Shown here in pieces: positions 20,436-31,326 of a stretch of DNA of 64,000 nucleotides. Position 1 is the stretch's first letter; each line of letters starts with the position of its first letter. Source of the DNA: Cyanodermella asteris (lineage: Eukaryota > Ascomycota > Lecanoromycetes > Ostropales > Stictidaceae); NCBI GenBank assembly GCA_900618795.1, contig UYJD01000007.1, positions 1,192,385-1,256,384 of the forward strand, written 5' to 3'. Made by a program: the position numbers and the translations under genes. The notes below the pieces were generated by a model. That model worked only from the letters and a program-made list of their open reading frames with translations. It made no database searches and was not told where the DNA came from.

Positions 20436-21660
20436 CTAAGCGGCCATACTCCGCCTAGCCATCTCCAATGCGCCTTCTCTTGTCTCATTGCCGCCCACAA
20501 AACCGCTGGCATGACAAAAGACACAACCTGGAATGCCAGATCTATCACTGAGATCCTGATCTCTAACGCCTCGCCAGTCTTCCTTCAAGGGTTTTCGGCT
20601 TTGAAAGCTCTCCTTGGTCACGCTCACAGCCTGAATCCGCCACTTGCTGCCCTCGGTTGGCTTCTCAGGATATAAGACGTACAGAATTTGTTGTTCGTCT
20701 CCTGCTTCGGCAAGCTGTCTTTCCCGAGCTGCCTCTTTCTCGAAGCTGTAGAGATGCTCTTTCCAAGGAATTCCACCTGATGCGAAAACAACAATTTTTC
20801 CACTCGCATCGACTCGGTGACGTTGCGCATAGGCTTGTCCGACAAGCTCCCTTGCAGGTAGCCACGATGTTGCCGCATGATGTAGCTTTCTGAGGAAGGT
20901 TGTGCCCATCAAATGACTGGCCTGAGCGAAACGTCCATCCTCCGCTGCCTGGACCTGCTCAGGTGAGAGCTCGGCTATGGTTGAGTCCGCAATCTGCTTT
21001 GCAGGATCGGGGTTTTGCGCTGCTGCTGCTGGCGGATGGGCGTCATCGGGGGAGAAATCGTGGTTCAAATCGTTCACAAGTGACGCGAGGGAGAGTCCGT
21101 GATCGTTGAATCGCTTGGGCGGCAGATCGACCGTAGTGTCGTACTGCGATATCCCGTTATCGTTGGCATCTACGGCTTCAACAAAATCTCTGTATAGCTT
21201 GTCGTACACAAGTTCGAGCTCAGCGGACGATGCAGCAAGTCCGGTGCGATGCTGGACGATGTCCCTGCCGAAGTGCTTCCACACCAATCCAGCTGAGGAC
21301 AACTTCGTCTGGTACTTATCGAGAGTGGTGTTGAACGTTCTTTGATGGTGATCGTAGCGATGGCGCTCCGGCTCATATTCACCACCAACATCAACAACAG
21401 TGTGACATTTGGAGAGAACCTCAGGGTCGCGCGATCGCACAAGCGGCGATGACGAGTAAGCAGGTAGCAATTGGAGCATATAGACTGCAAGAGCCTCGTC
21501 TGCGTGAAAGTGACCACTGCGCATTGTCAGTCACTTCAGACGACTGCATGGTGGCAAGATGAACACACTTGTGAGTTCCAATCAGTGGCCCTTCCATTTT
21601 GAGGCGTTTCGCAGGCGCTTCAGCCATTCTCCTACCAGAAGCGAACAAAGCACGGAGCAT
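20436..21660 (-). CDS. MYG1: MYG1 family 3'-5' RNA exonuclease (UPF0160)
   Basis: MYG1 proteins are DHH-like metal-dependent RNA exonucleases; the mammalian protein works in nucleoli and mitochondria. Exons 21660-21569 and 21516-20436 give 390 residues. The 52-nt intron (GTGTGT...GCGCAG) joins LIGTH to NGHFHADEA, restoring the invariant family start. Metal-site motifs are GHFHADEAL and DVGGEYEPERHRYDHHQRTF. The C terminus holds the expected GIPWKEHLY, RIQAVSV and GCVFCHASGF blocks. The first ATG (21660) adds MLRALFASGRR, an Arg-rich stretch without acids that fits a mitochondrial presequence. A second in-frame ATG 11 codons later (21627) would give MAEAPAKRLK, a basic nuclear-signal-like start. 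Family is firm; dual targeting is inference. Confidence 0.95.
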
Positions 21661-22456
21661 GCAAGATGTTCATGTGCGGTCAAGGAGCGCCGAAAACCCA
21701 GAACGCAATTCAAGATTGCGCCTCTACTGGTAGGTAAGCAAGATTGAAGGGCTTAATTGGGCGATGACTTCGAAAGGCTCGGTCGAGGTACTAGCAGAGC
21801 TTTACGTCAGGGTCTGAGGCCGCTTGGCGCCGCCTCAGGAACAGGGTGCCTGATTATTAGGTAAGACGACTAATCGGACGGCGCCAAGTGCCAGCGCACA
21901 TCACATGCCTGGGCAAATTGAAACACGAAATGCCTGTTTGTACTTTCGTCGAGCAGGTGGGCCTATCCTGCGCGTAACTGCTTCCATAGAAAATTCTAGG
22001 ACTTGCCTTCAACCAACACAGCCCGTCCCACGACAGCGCCCTCCATTGCCACACTACTACAACGGTGTTATTCTGCACGTTTGAACAACCGTCACTCCTT
22101 TTCCAGTGACCTGCAGGAGCCCGCGCTTCTGCCGCCCGATTGCAGATCGCTCGCCGTCAACAGAGCATGTGCCGCTCACGCGACTGACCGCCTGCTCAAT
22201 CCACGAGCGCATCGCTTCGTGTAGGTACAGCAGACACTCCTCTGTTCGCCCATCAGGCTCATCGCATCAGTCTCCAAGGTTGCGACGCACAGAGATTGCC
22301 TTCTTGACACTGCTGCGGTACTGTCTCGCAGCAGCGGTTCGGCTCGCCCCTCGCTACCCGACTCTTCAACTTCTTGCAAAGCTCGGACTGGGAGACAGCT
22401 TGAAGAAAGGAAGAGACGGAGTACGACAAGGAGGCGCCTAGGGCGCGGACGACGTC
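21661..22456. other. divergent promoter region MYG1 / ICE2
   Basis: About 0.8 kb of shared upstream DNA between divergent genes. The ICE2-proximal half is pyrimidine-rich on the + strand. No protein-like frame is seen. Confidence 0.5.
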
Positions 22457-23794
22457 ATGTGGTTGACGAGGGTCACATCTTCTATTGCTTTTCTTCTGTC
22501 AATAATCACCAGCATTCCACTGGCTTTCGATGTCGGGGGACGAGCTTGCGGACTGGCTTTTTCACTCTCCCTCGCGACATTTTACAACTTTTACTCCATC
22601 TTGAAACTTGCAACACCCGAGCATTCACGCTTCCGCTGGCTCCTGGTCAAGCTCATTACCTTTTCGCAATGGATCGTGCTGCCGGCACTTCTCATATGGT
22701 CTCTGGATCGCTTTGGTATCGACGAGGAGATTGAGAAGGCAGGCTGGGTCCAGCGAACCTTCAGTGGAAAACGGGCCCAAGACACTAGTATCGTCGAATG
22801 GCTCTTCGGCACCGATGGACTGATCGAATCTTTCACGATTGGGGGCTGGGATAAGCTATTGACGTGGAGCACTCCATTTTTCCAGCTTTGCGAGGGCTTC
22901 TGCAGTTTGCTTGTCATACAAGCGGCCGGACAAATCACCAAGTGGCTCGTGAACCGCGGTGGACGACAGGACAGCTGGATGATTGGCCTCCTGGCCATGT
23001 CGGCCATGATAATATCCTCATCAGTTTACTTTCTCTGGAGAATCACCAAATTTCCCGAGATCAGCAACGTGGACGCGACACTCATTGGCATGGTCATCAC
23101 ATGCGCCGTCATTCTCTGTGCATGGGGCATTGGAAGCGGCAAGGGCAACCCAGTGGAATCATCTCTGCTCTTCGCCTACATCACTCTTTGTATCTACCAA
23201 ATTTTTACCGACTATCGACCATCCAGTCCGGCTGAAGACAAGCTACGCGAAGCTGCAGCGCAGCCGGACTTTCCTCCTTTGCCTCCGATCATCATGGCAA
23301 GCTACTCGACTCTGCTAGCTCTACTTAGTACGCTCCCCAGCATTATTCATGCGACATATTCTTTCTTTGGAGCCGCGCTGAGCACCGTCTCACCGTCGGT
23401 TTTGATCAGCCTCTCGTATCGTTTCTTTGTCTTGTATGCTTCCACGCGCATAATTCCAGCTGTCAGGGAATCCGGTGCAGGCGCAATAGCCGAAGAACCG
23501 TCAATTGATGACAATGATGGCGCCGGTCAAATCCTCGGCCTCCTCAGCTGGTTCAGCCCAAGTATCCTGATCGCTGTATACACAAATCTACTGATGCAAC
23601 ATTTCGCAAGCACCAACGGCGAAGGCGCAGATTGGTGGACCACGCAAGGTGGGGAGGGAGAAGTCGCCATGGGTGGCAATCTCTGGAGATGGGTCAACAT
23701 TGCTGGCACAATGGGCCTTTACGCACTCGAGCTTTATCTTGGCAACAAAGACGATTTAGATGGAGGAGTGGTCGGACACTGGAAGAGTGACTGA
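22457..23794 (+). CDS. ICE2: ER membrane protein Ice2
   Basis: Yeast Ice2 is a multispanning ER protein needed for cortical ER inheritance and ER membrane biogenesis, linked to lipid-droplet use and phosphatidate phosphatase control. One exon encodes 445 residues from the ATG at 22457. At least eight hydrophobic segments are visible. Shared Ice2 landmarks are SIPLAFDVGGRACGLAFSLS near the N terminus, STPFFQLCEGFCSLLVIQA in the middle, and GNPVESSLLFAYITLCIYQI. A short acidic luminal or cytosolic loop (EEPSIDDNDGAG) and a charged tail (NKDDLDGGVVGHWKSD) are present. No intron is apparent. It diverges from MYG1. Confidence 0.9.
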   Translation: MWLTRVTSSIAFLLSIITSIPLAFDVGGRACGLAFSLSLATFYNFYSILKLATPEHSRFRWLLVKLITFSQWIVLPALLIWSLDRFGIDEEIEKAGWVQRTFSGKRAQDTSIVEWLFGTDGLIESFTIGGWDKLLTWSTPFFQLCEGFCSLLVIQAAGQITKWLVNRGGRQDSWMIGLLAMSAMIISSSVYFLWRITKFPEISNVDATLIGMVITCAVILCAWGIGSGKGNPVESSLLFAYITLCIYQIFTDYRPSSPAEDKLREAAAQPDFPPLPPIIMASYSTLLALLSTLPSIIHATYSFFGAALSTVSPSVLISLSYRFFVLYASTRIIPAVRESGAGAIAEEPSIDDNDGAGQILGLLSWFSPSILIAVYTNLLMQHFASTNGEGADWWTTQGGEGEVAMGGNLWRWVNIAGTMGLYALELYLGNKDDLDGGVVGHWKSD

Positions 23795-24749
23795 ACCGGA
23801 AGTGCGAAGCATTCAGAACTACCATTCATTAGCGGCAGCATGCCGTAACCTGCGCCGCAGACCGCATCATCAGGATCACGCCGCACAACCCAAGAGTTGC
23901 GAGAAGATGCATCGAATGTTTAAGCGAAGAGATACAGGAAGAGATGGTCTGCAAACCCGCATTTTCCTTGAAAAGACGGAGTGCGAACGTTCCTGCGGCA
24001 GATGACACGAAGCATTGAGATGGCCGGCAGCTGACATGACCCAGCAATAGCTTCGCCGGAGCTTGGACCCAGACTTTAAAGAAGCGCAGTTGTGAGATCG
24101 ACGCGCCTGAACTTGATATCTTTTAGCACAACAAGCATGAAGCAGCATGAGACATGACATCTAGCCACAACCCTATATGATGGGGACATCAAACAGAAGC
24201 ATTCCCTCGCTTGCTGCCCTATGGAAGGTCATCCAATTTGACTTGGATAACTCGCTTGGAATAGGTGAGCTGCCAGTCCATGTACAATGAGCACGGAACG
24301 TGGAGTTTGAGTGTCGGCACCGAGCTTATTATTCGACTGAAGAGCTTGCAGCTTCACGGTCGCAGACTTGGTGCACTTGGTAGAGGACATCCGACTGCTT
24401 CGGCACGCTGGTTTGTTTCGCGACTCCGGTCGTGGTTTGGTACTTGCAAAGCGCTGGACACAACGTTTAGAGGTCGTCTCATGATGCCAACCAACACAAT
24501 AGGTCAATATCAAGCGCGAGACCTTGTCTCACCTTTCAATGTTCTGAGCAGGTCTGTTCGAAACGACAAAAGACTGGCAAAAGGTGGGAAAAAAAAGTAC
24601 TTATCCAAATGCTGTCACGCTTTACCAAATGCTCCACATCATAACACTCCAAACTTCACGTTCATCCTTATTTTATGTACAGGGCACCTTTTCTTAGGCC
24701 TTTATTTTGTCCAAGTCGTTCCTGCCTAACTGACCAAGCTCCCCAGCTC
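23795..24749. other. convergent 3' intergenic region ICE2 / SFC1
   Basis: Nearly 1 kb between two stop codons. Small open frames on both strands are not protein-like. Nothing else noticed. Confidence 0.5.
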
Positions 24750-25730
24750 TTATTCCTGATACTGATTTGCGTGCAGGCCGGGGATGCCACTGTTCTCGAG
24801 TTTCGTCTTCAAGTACTCGTACACCGTAAAGGTGACGGCTTGACCGGGCGCAACCCGCATGACACGCGGTGTAATACCCTTGTAAAAGGCGTGTATACCC
24901 TCCTGTTTGAACATGTCTGCTGCAATGGCAGTGATCCTGCCAATGGCTGTCGTACCCGGCATGCTGGGTGCTCTCTGCAGTCTCGTCTTGATTGTGTCGA
25001 TCGGAGCATTGCTGAAAGGTCCCATGGCACCACTGATCAAGCCAATTATTGTCGTCTGCCACGACGGAAGCGGATCCGTTGCGTACTGTGGCTGCAACTC
25101 CTGCAATTTTGCCTTGAAAAGAGTGTATGCCGTGAAGTTGGCGGCTTGGTTTGTTCCTTGTCTGAGCGCTGTCAAGGAAACACCACGGTAGAGGGCGCCG
25201 AAGCCCTCTTCGCGAATGACCGTATACAGACAATGCGCTGCGTTACGGTATTTGGGCACGTCGAGCGGGTCTGCCATGCTGTGGTGCTGGGCCTGCAATC
25301 GAATCTTCACGACTTCCATGGGACATACGACGGCCACGGCTTCGGTGATCCCGGCGGCCAGACCGGCTAGAAAGGTAGCTTTGGTGGTAACAACGCCCGT
25401 CTCCTTGTTGGCGAGCGCCTGTTTGTATGCCTCGTACGACGTGAAACGGATGGCCATCTTGGGCACTATGCCCGTCAATACGGCTCCCAGACCCTTGTAC
25501 AGACCCATCGGCGTCTCCTTCTTAACAATCTCCCTGCCGGTGGTGATGAATCCACGGCGGGGCGCCCCCGGAGCTCGGGCTCGGCGGGAAAGCTGCATGC
25601 GGACTTTGATGGTGTCGAGCGGATGGCACACAAGCGCCTCCATCATTCCTGCTCCGCCGCCAGCAATAAAGTTCACCGCAGCGGAGGCGGGCTTCTTGCC
25701 GCCCCCAGACTTGACGTTATTCGCAGCCAT
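24750..25730 (-). CDS. SFC1: Mitochondrial succinate/fumarate carrier Sfc1
   Basis: Exchanges cytosolic succinate, made by the glyoxylate cycle, for mitochondrial fumarate, and is needed for growth on two-carbon compounds (Acr1 in yeast, AcuL in Aspergillus). One exon, 326 residues, ATG at 25730. Three Solcar repeats carry signatures HPLDTIKVR, CPMEVVKIR and APIDTIKTR. Segments nearly identical to yeast Sfc1 include YKGLGAV...GIVPKMAIRF, GITEAV, EVVKIRLQAQH, LYRGVSLTA, GPFSNAP and YKGITPRVMRVAPGQAVTFTVYEY. These distinguish it from the citrate and oxaloacetate carriers. The short basic N terminus (NNVKSGGGKKPAS) is typical. Carbon-source control is known for the family but no site was confirmed here. 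Confidence 0.95.
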   Translation of the reverse strand: MAANNVKSGGGKKPASAAVNFIAGGGAGMMEALVCHPLDTIKVRMQLSRRARAPGAPRRGFITTGREIVKKETPMGLYKGLGAVLTGIVPKMAIRFTSYEAYKQALANKETGVVTTKATFLAGLAAGITEAVAVVCPMEVVKIRLQAQHHSMADPLDVPKYRNAAHCLYTVIREEGFGALYRGVSLTALRQGTNQAANFTAYTLFKAKLQELQPQYATDPLPSWQTTIIGLISGAMGPFSNAPIDTIKTRLQRAPSMPGTTAIGRITAIAADMFKQEGIHAFYKGITPRVMRVAPGQAVTFTVYEYLKTKLENSGIPGLHANQYQE

Positions 25731-27655
25731 CTTGTTGTGCGGTTTTGCAGCGGGCCAGTTTGCGGGCCGCTACAAGATTCCAAAGAGACGTAAAGGAGGG
25801 TCTCGTAGCTGTTCGGAAGCAGGGGTTTACTGCAATTGTAACACGAGCGCGAAGGAGACTGATTGAGCAAAGAGGGACAAACGGTGGTTCCGCGGCACAG
25901 AAGGCGGAGAGCAGGGGAGGAGAGGAGAGGAGAGGACAGCGGAAAGCGGGAGCAGCAAGCAAGAGGTGAGCTGGGAAAAGCACCGTACGGTAGCCAGAAT
26001 ATGTACAATGCCCCCGTGACACTCTCGAGCGAGAATCAGGAATAAAGTGTGGAAGCCGAGATCGCCCGCCTTTTCTCAGGCATGCGAGCTTGAGCAACGC
26101 AGCGACGTCAAGCTATGGTGGTGGTGGCCCTGCCGAGGCGTAAGTGGAGAGCTCGTCTGAGCTTTCTCGACAGCTGGCCCAGCACGCCCGGCCCAGCCCG
26201 AGAGCACAATTTACAGACAAACTACAGTACGGACGTATCAAAGACACTTTTCCCGTGCAGCGGGTGCCATGACAATGACTCTGTACAGACGCACATACCG
26301 GCCCGGGGTGTAGTTCTCGCTGTGGGGGCGGCCTGGGGTTTGTGCGGCATGTACTTCCGAACGTACCTGGTCGTACAAGGGCGAGCGGAAGTTGACGACT
26401 CGTCCTTCCCTCCCGCCGGCCCTGCGGACCGGCATGCAAGCTGATAGTGCATTGCTACGACGCTGCCCAGGATCGTTGGGATACACAATCGTCTCGTTCA
26501 ACAGACTCGTGCATCCGCAGGTAGCATCGCAGGACGACTAGATGTCTTGGAGGCCCATATGTTCCGATTTCAGCTGCTTGGCGGCAGATTGCGGGCGCCT
26601 CAAGTGCCTCACAGCATGTGATCATCGTCATCTTGGCCTGAACAGCCAAGTGAGCCACTTCTCGAATCCCATTCTGCTGCGCTCCAATCAGCGTCGTCTC
26701 CCTTCAGCCGAGGCCACGCTGCCCGCCTCACCGTTCGAACAACCTGCAATTGCGAAAGTGGTCTATATGCCTACCAGTCCCACCTCTGATGCTCGTGCCT
26801 CGTCAACAATCCAACGACCAACAACGGCTTCTGATCTCCAATCTATGGGGCGACAGGCTTCAGAGCGGAGTCCACTTTGGTGTGGCGAAAAGCCGATTGT
26901 ATTCGAGGCGAACTACCGGACGGTCGGCATAGATATCCTGTCCTTCTGCTCCAGCTAGTTCCTGCTCGGCGGTCTCGCTAATATTTGAACGATGCAGGGA
27001 TGCATATGTCGGCGCATGCACCCCTAGAAGCCTATGAGCATGAAAGAACAGGCAGGTTATACGCCAAGATTGCGTTGTGGGGTTCGACAGCTTTTGGCTG
27101 ACTGAATTCCTGAGCTACTGCGTCGCGAGAAAGACTTGCTTGCTCTCAAGGCTCTTGTTCTCAGCAGTTGCGATGTATACATAGCTGCTCGCGAGGCGGA
27201 ACATGCTCACAGCCTTTTAAGAATCCGACAGTTGAAGGGAAGAAGATCTTTGGACGACGGATGCAGGTGACTGTTCCCGCGAATCCAAGCTTAGCAAGTT
27301 GGAATCCGCGAATGCGCTTTAACAAGAAGACTGATAAGAAGACTGCTATTCAAGCCTCTTCTTAGCAAATCGTTCCACGTATGTACGCGGCACATACTAC
27401 ACGGTTGCAACGATTAATCGCATTCGGGAAATAGGGGGGACGGCTCTAGGGAGACAACGAGAGATTTCACACACCATCGCTGACAGCGTACAGGCATGAA
27501 CAGCACGCTGTCAGCCCTACGGTATCCAGTTGAAGAGTACGGATGACGAGCTACACTTTGCCAGTCTGCGATGAAGGTCGAGAAGAGACAGCATTTCCGA
27601 AAGTCCGCTCGTGCAGTGTCGGTCGTGCCTTCCTCCTCTGCCGCGCGAAACGTAG
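25731..27655. other. long divergent intergenic region SFC1 / basic protein
   Basis: About 1.9 kb. The SFC1-proximal part has a (GGAGA)n purine tract at 25914-25936, which is pyrimidine-rich in the SFC1 sense. An ATG-started frame at 26542-26958 (138 codons) exists but its composition is not convincing. No RNA gene is recognised. Confidence 0.5.
25914..25936. repeat. (GGAGA)n purine repeat in the SFC1 promoter
   Basis: About four GGAGA-type units, purine-only on the + strand. In the SFC1 direction this is a CT tract about 185 nt before the ATG, a common feature of highly expressed fungal promoters. Confidence 0.7.
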
Positions 27656-28657
27656 ATGAGGCTGAGAGACCCCACCACATTCATCGACATCCCGTTCGAA
27701 CTTTTTTGCACCTCTCGGCAGCCCTTTCTTGACGTTCTGCGAGCGTGGTCATTGTGCTCTCTCGGTGCGAACGCCGGTCAAACCTTCGTGGCCATGGCAG
27801 CGATGCATGAGCCCCGAAAACAGGCTTTAGACACATCGTCAAACCAGCACAAGACAAAGAGAGCGGGAATCCTCAAGCGGGCAGGCGGAACTAAGCCTCA
27901 ACGGAAGAGAAGGAGAGGTTCTAGTCATCCAGTAGTAGTGGAATTGAAAGGTTTTATCTGTCTCAATGTCTTGCGTACGGCCTGGGGCCAAAGCGTGTCG
28001 ACGTTCAACCTTGCTTTCGACAACACCCTAGCTGACTGGACGGCAGACTCCCTTATACGGTACAAGAACAAGATCATCGCAACCCAACGCACCGCATTGA
28101 CCTCGGAGTACAATAAGCTTGCAGAGAGGCTCAATCACGAACATGAAATCGTGGCAGAGCACACCAAGAAGCAGGATCTGATCAAGCGGGTCTTGCTCGC
28201 ACCTCTGGGAAATCAGCTACTCACCTTCGAACTTCGCACGCCAATCAACGACGATGCAGAGGGATTGCGGCCCTACACGATGACATCGAAGATCAGCGAG
28301 CGGGTCGCGCGGTTCGAGAACGGGATGGACAATTGTCTCGCTGCACTAAAAACAACCTGGAACGACTGGCATAGTTGCAACCAGGCTGTGGGAGCGGCCG
28401 CGAAAGATTTGCAATCGGCTATGGAGAAGGAAACGCAAATGGTTGATGCGGCCCGAAAGAGTGGAGGCAAGCTCCAGACCAGGCTAGAAGCAAAGTGCCG
28501 AGATCATCTCAAGACCTGCAAGGACAGCGAAACAGTAAGCTTGTGGAGAAAGGATATTTTGTATCCCGAGAAGTCTGACATTGGTCAGGAGTATAACATC
28601 AAGAAATCCCAGACCAGGAAGAAATTGCTCTCCATGCTTCAAGAAGCCGCAATGTGA
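27656..28657 (+). CDS. Hypothetical basic, helix-rich protein
   Basis: I do not recognise a family. A single open frame of 333 residues starts at the ATG at 27656. An internal ATG at 27794 (MAAMHEPRKQALD) is the more natural start and would give 287 residues; the first 46 residues look like translated leader. A basic cluster (KPQRKRRRG) at about residue 81 could be a nuclear signal. The rest is predicted helical, with Lys/Glu/Gln-rich stretches (EYNKLAERLNHEHEIVAEH, LQSAMEKETQMVDAARK) that may form short coiled coils. The end is very basic (KKSQTRKKLLSM). Codon use is even and unlike a random frame. It lies between the carrier SFC1 and ALG11 with no functional hint. Confidence 0.6.
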   Translation: MRLRDPTTFIDIPFELFCTSRQPFLDVLRAWSLCSLGANAGQTFVAMAAMHEPRKQALDTSSNQHKTKRAGILKRAGGTKPQRKRRRGSSHPVVVELKGFICLNVLRTAWGQSVSTFNLAFDNTLADWTADSLIRYKNKIIATQRTALTSEYNKLAERLNHEHEIVAEHTKKQDLIKRVLLAPLGNQLLTFELRTPINDDAEGLRPYTMTSKISERVARFENGMDNCLAALKTTWNDWHSCNQAVGAAAKDLQSAMEKETQMVDAARKSGGKLQTRLEAKCRDHLKTCKDSETVSLWRKDILYPEKSDIGQEYNIKKSQTRKKLLSMLQEAAM

Positions 28658-29212
28658 ACGAGGTTGTCAGAACATTTTTCGGAAAAAAAGGAAGGGAAAA
28701 AAAAAGGCAATACGACAGCCGTCCTTGATGCCGATGGTGCTTGTCAAGGCAGTCCTGTTCTGGCTAGAGTTCCCATAATACAGAGAATCACCACAAAACC
28801 TACCGGGTAAGCTGTGCAATTTGTAGAGGGCAGAAAATGCATGGGCGGCACGACATCCGAATACGTGGATCTGGAGACCGACGGAATGCCGTATCTATGG
28901 CAAGCCATTGAACGCAATCGGTACTACACGTGCGTTCTCTTCCGAGAAGCGCTTTGTCAAACGACTGGCGGACCTGCGTAGGTACGTAGAGGGGAAGCCT
29001 GCATGGTTGTCTGCCAGATGAGCCGGTGGCTGCTCCGCTTGACAGTTGCCGACGCGCAATGCTAGCGGGAGTGCCTGAAGGTCCGGGAGAGGCCCACTTT
29101 GCTGGCTGACTGACACACGAAAGAAGGACAAGATGTTCTTTTGAGCTTTACCACCTCACAGGCTTGCCTCGCCTGGCAGTCGTCCAAGTCTCAAACCCTT
29201 CATCTGACCCTG
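28658..29212. other. intergenic region upstream of ALG11
   Basis: Holds a poly-A-rich stretch at 28681-28706 just after the preceding gene, probably 3' untranslated sequence, then the ALG11 promoter. No gene is seen. Confidence 0.5.
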
Positions 29213-31096
29213 ATGATGGCTGAAGTTCTCCTTCTTGCTTCATGCGCCGCCAGCTTCGTCACGGGCGGCGCCTTGTTGTTGTCCACAGAGCTGACGCCAG
29301 AGCTGCGTTCCAGGGTCGACAGTTCCACCTCCACCTTCCGCCTACAGTACTTTTGGCGCCATGTCCTCTCAACACTAGCTGTCCCAATCCTTCTCTCAGC
29401 TCTGGGCATCGCACTGGGAAAGTACTTCGTCGCTGGAACACGGACACGCTACCGGCAGGTCGTCTCAAACACCGAAAGCGAAGAGCGCGCGGAGCAAAAA
29501 CATCAGCCGTACGATGAAGAGTGGGAGATCAAAGCCGACGCAGAGACAGCACGGCTTAGAGATCCCAAGGTGCGGGAAGAAGAGTTCAATGGAATCATCG
29601 GCTTCTTCCATCCCTTCTGCAATGCTGGCGGAGGAGGCGAGCGCGTGCTTTGGGCCGCGATCCGGGCAACACAGCTCAGATACCCCAAAGCCATTTGCGT
29701 GGTATACACTGGTGACCACGATGCCAGCAAGTCCGAGATTCTGAAGAACGTCAGCAGCAAGTTCAACATCCCACTCAAGGCATCCCGCGTGCACTTTCTC
29801 TATCTAAGTACCAGGTCATGGGTTCTTGCCAGCTCATGGCCCCGGCTTACTCTGCTAGGACAAAGCCTGGGATCTTTGGTCCTGCTGGCGGACGCGTTTA
29901 CATTGGTGGTTCCGGATGTGTTCATCGATACTATGGGCTACGCTTTTGTGTTGGCTGCAGCCAAATGGCTTGTACCGAGCCTGCCAGTTGGCGCTTACGT
30001 CCACTATCCGACGATCAGTACAGATATGCTGGAGTCTTTGGACCACAATGCGGACGCCAAAGCATCACAAGAGGGTATCCACTCGGTCGGCAATCGTGGT
30101 TTGAATGCCGGAGCCGGAAAGGGGTTCAAGGGACAGCTGAAGAGGAGGTACTGGCAGATGTTCGCCTGGCTGTACAGCTGGGCGGGTGGTCACATCGACG
30201 TTGTTATGACAAACAGCACCTGGACCCAGAACCATGTTCGACAGCTCTGGCAAATGGCCCGACAGCGCCAAGGACGGACTAGCGAGATCGAAGTGAACTT
30301 TCCCCCATGCGCCGTCGAGCAACTTGAGAAGACAATCGAAGTTAGCCCCAAGAGTGAAGAGGGGAGGGGAAAGACATTACTCTACATTGCACAGTTCAGG
30401 CCGGAGAAAAATCATGAGCTGATACTGAACGCATTCGCTGAGATGACGAAAAGAGACAAGACAGGCAATCTGACCGACTCGAGACTTGTGCTTATCGGCA
30501 GCGTTAGAGACGACAGAGATAGCCAGTTCATCTACAAGCTGAAGCTGTTAGCTCACGAGCTGGGGATAGGGAAGAAAGTGGAATGGATTATGAATGCAAG
30601 CTGGACCACCATTCTTGATTGGCTGCAGAGGAGCAGCGTTGGCGTTAATGGAATGTGGAACGAGCACTTTGGCATCAGTGTTGTCGAGGCTCAAGCGGCC
30701 GGACTCATCGGCGTTGTCAATGATTCAGGTGGCCCCAAATTCGATATTGTAGTCGATTTTGGTGGTGGCCCAACCGGCTTTCATGCGAGTACAGCCGACG
30801 AATACGCCAGCGGCTTCGAAAAAGCCCTGAGCCTTTCAAAAGAAGAGGCTTTGCAGATGAGGTACAGAGCCCGTGAAAGTGCGAAGAGATTCACCGAGGA
30901 CGAGTTTGACAAGAAGTGGTTGATCCAGCTGGGACGCTTAATTCACATGGAAGTCTATCCGGCGAAGGAGAAACCAAAAGTCAAGCAATGGGGACTGACT
31001 CTCATCTATACCCTACTAAGCGGCCGGGACCTTTTCAACATTTTTGGGCCTTTTATCGAAGAGCGTTTAGGCGTTGGGCGCCGAGTCGATGCTTGA
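29213..31096 (+). CDS. ALG11: GDP-Man:Man3GlcNAc2-PP-dolichol alpha-1,2-mannosyltransferase Alg11
   Basis: Adds the fourth and fifth mannoses to the dolichol-linked N-glycan precursor on the cytosolic face of the ER. One exon, 627 residues from the ATG at 29213 (MMAEVLLLASCAAS). A second ATG follows immediately. An N-terminal membrane anchor and a second hydrophobic segment (LSTLAVPILLSALGIAL) come first. The GT4-type catalytic parts include FFHPFCNAGGGGERVLW, DTMGYAF, YVHYPTIS, FRPEKNHELIL, and the donor-site E-x7-E motif in EHFGISVVEAQAAG. Family landmarks match throughout, with no sign of missing sequence. The protein is longer than yeast Alg11 (548), mainly at the N terminus and in a Gly-rich linker around residue 290. 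Confidence 0.95.
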   Translation: MMAEVLLLASCAASFVTGGALLLSTELTPELRSRVDSSTSTFRLQYFWRHVLSTLAVPILLSALGIALGKYFVAGTRTRYRQVVSNTESEERAEQKHQPYDEEWEIKADAETARLRDPKVREEEFNGIIGFFHPFCNAGGGGERVLWAAIRATQLRYPKAICVVYTGDHDASKSEILKNVSSKFNIPLKASRVHFLYLSTRSWVLASSWPRLTLLGQSLGSLVLLADAFTLVVPDVFIDTMGYAFVLAAAKWLVPSLPVGAYVHYPTISTDMLESLDHNADAKASQEGIHSVGNRGLNAGAGKGFKGQLKRRYWQMFAWLYSWAGGHIDVVMTNSTWTQNHVRQLWQMARQRQGRTSEIEVNFPPCAVEQLEKTIEVSPKSEEGRGKTLLYIAQFRPEKNHELILNAFAEMTKRDKTGNLTDSRLVLIGSVRDDRDSQFIYKLKLLAHELGIGKKVEWIMNASWTTILDWLQRSSVGVNGMWNEHFGISVVEAQAAGLIGVVNDSGGPKFDIVVDFGGGPTGFHASTADEYASGFEKALSLSKEEALQMRYRARESAKRFTEDEFDKKWLIQLGRLIHMEVYPAKEKPKVKQWGLTLIYTLLSGRDLFNIFGPFIEERLGVGRRVDA

Positions 31097-31326
31097 TCCT
31101 TATGATACCCTGAATGCAATATACAAGATTTTCTGTTTGATCCTCTCAAATGGACCTCCAAAGATTCGAAATGTTTGTTTTCCCTAAGTGAAACATGTGC
31201 TATGGGTACGTGTGCGTCGGAACCCAGGCTTGTTTCTGATGTATGAAAACTTTTCGCTGAAAAGGTGCAAGATGTCTAGACATACGCCCGAATAGTCATA
31301 AGCCATTTCCGTGTCGCTTTCGCCCT

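Noticed and set aside
26542-26958. 138-codon ATG frame in the SFC1 upstream region
   Set aside because: Composition is not protein-like, no homology pattern, and no supporting promoter or splice context.
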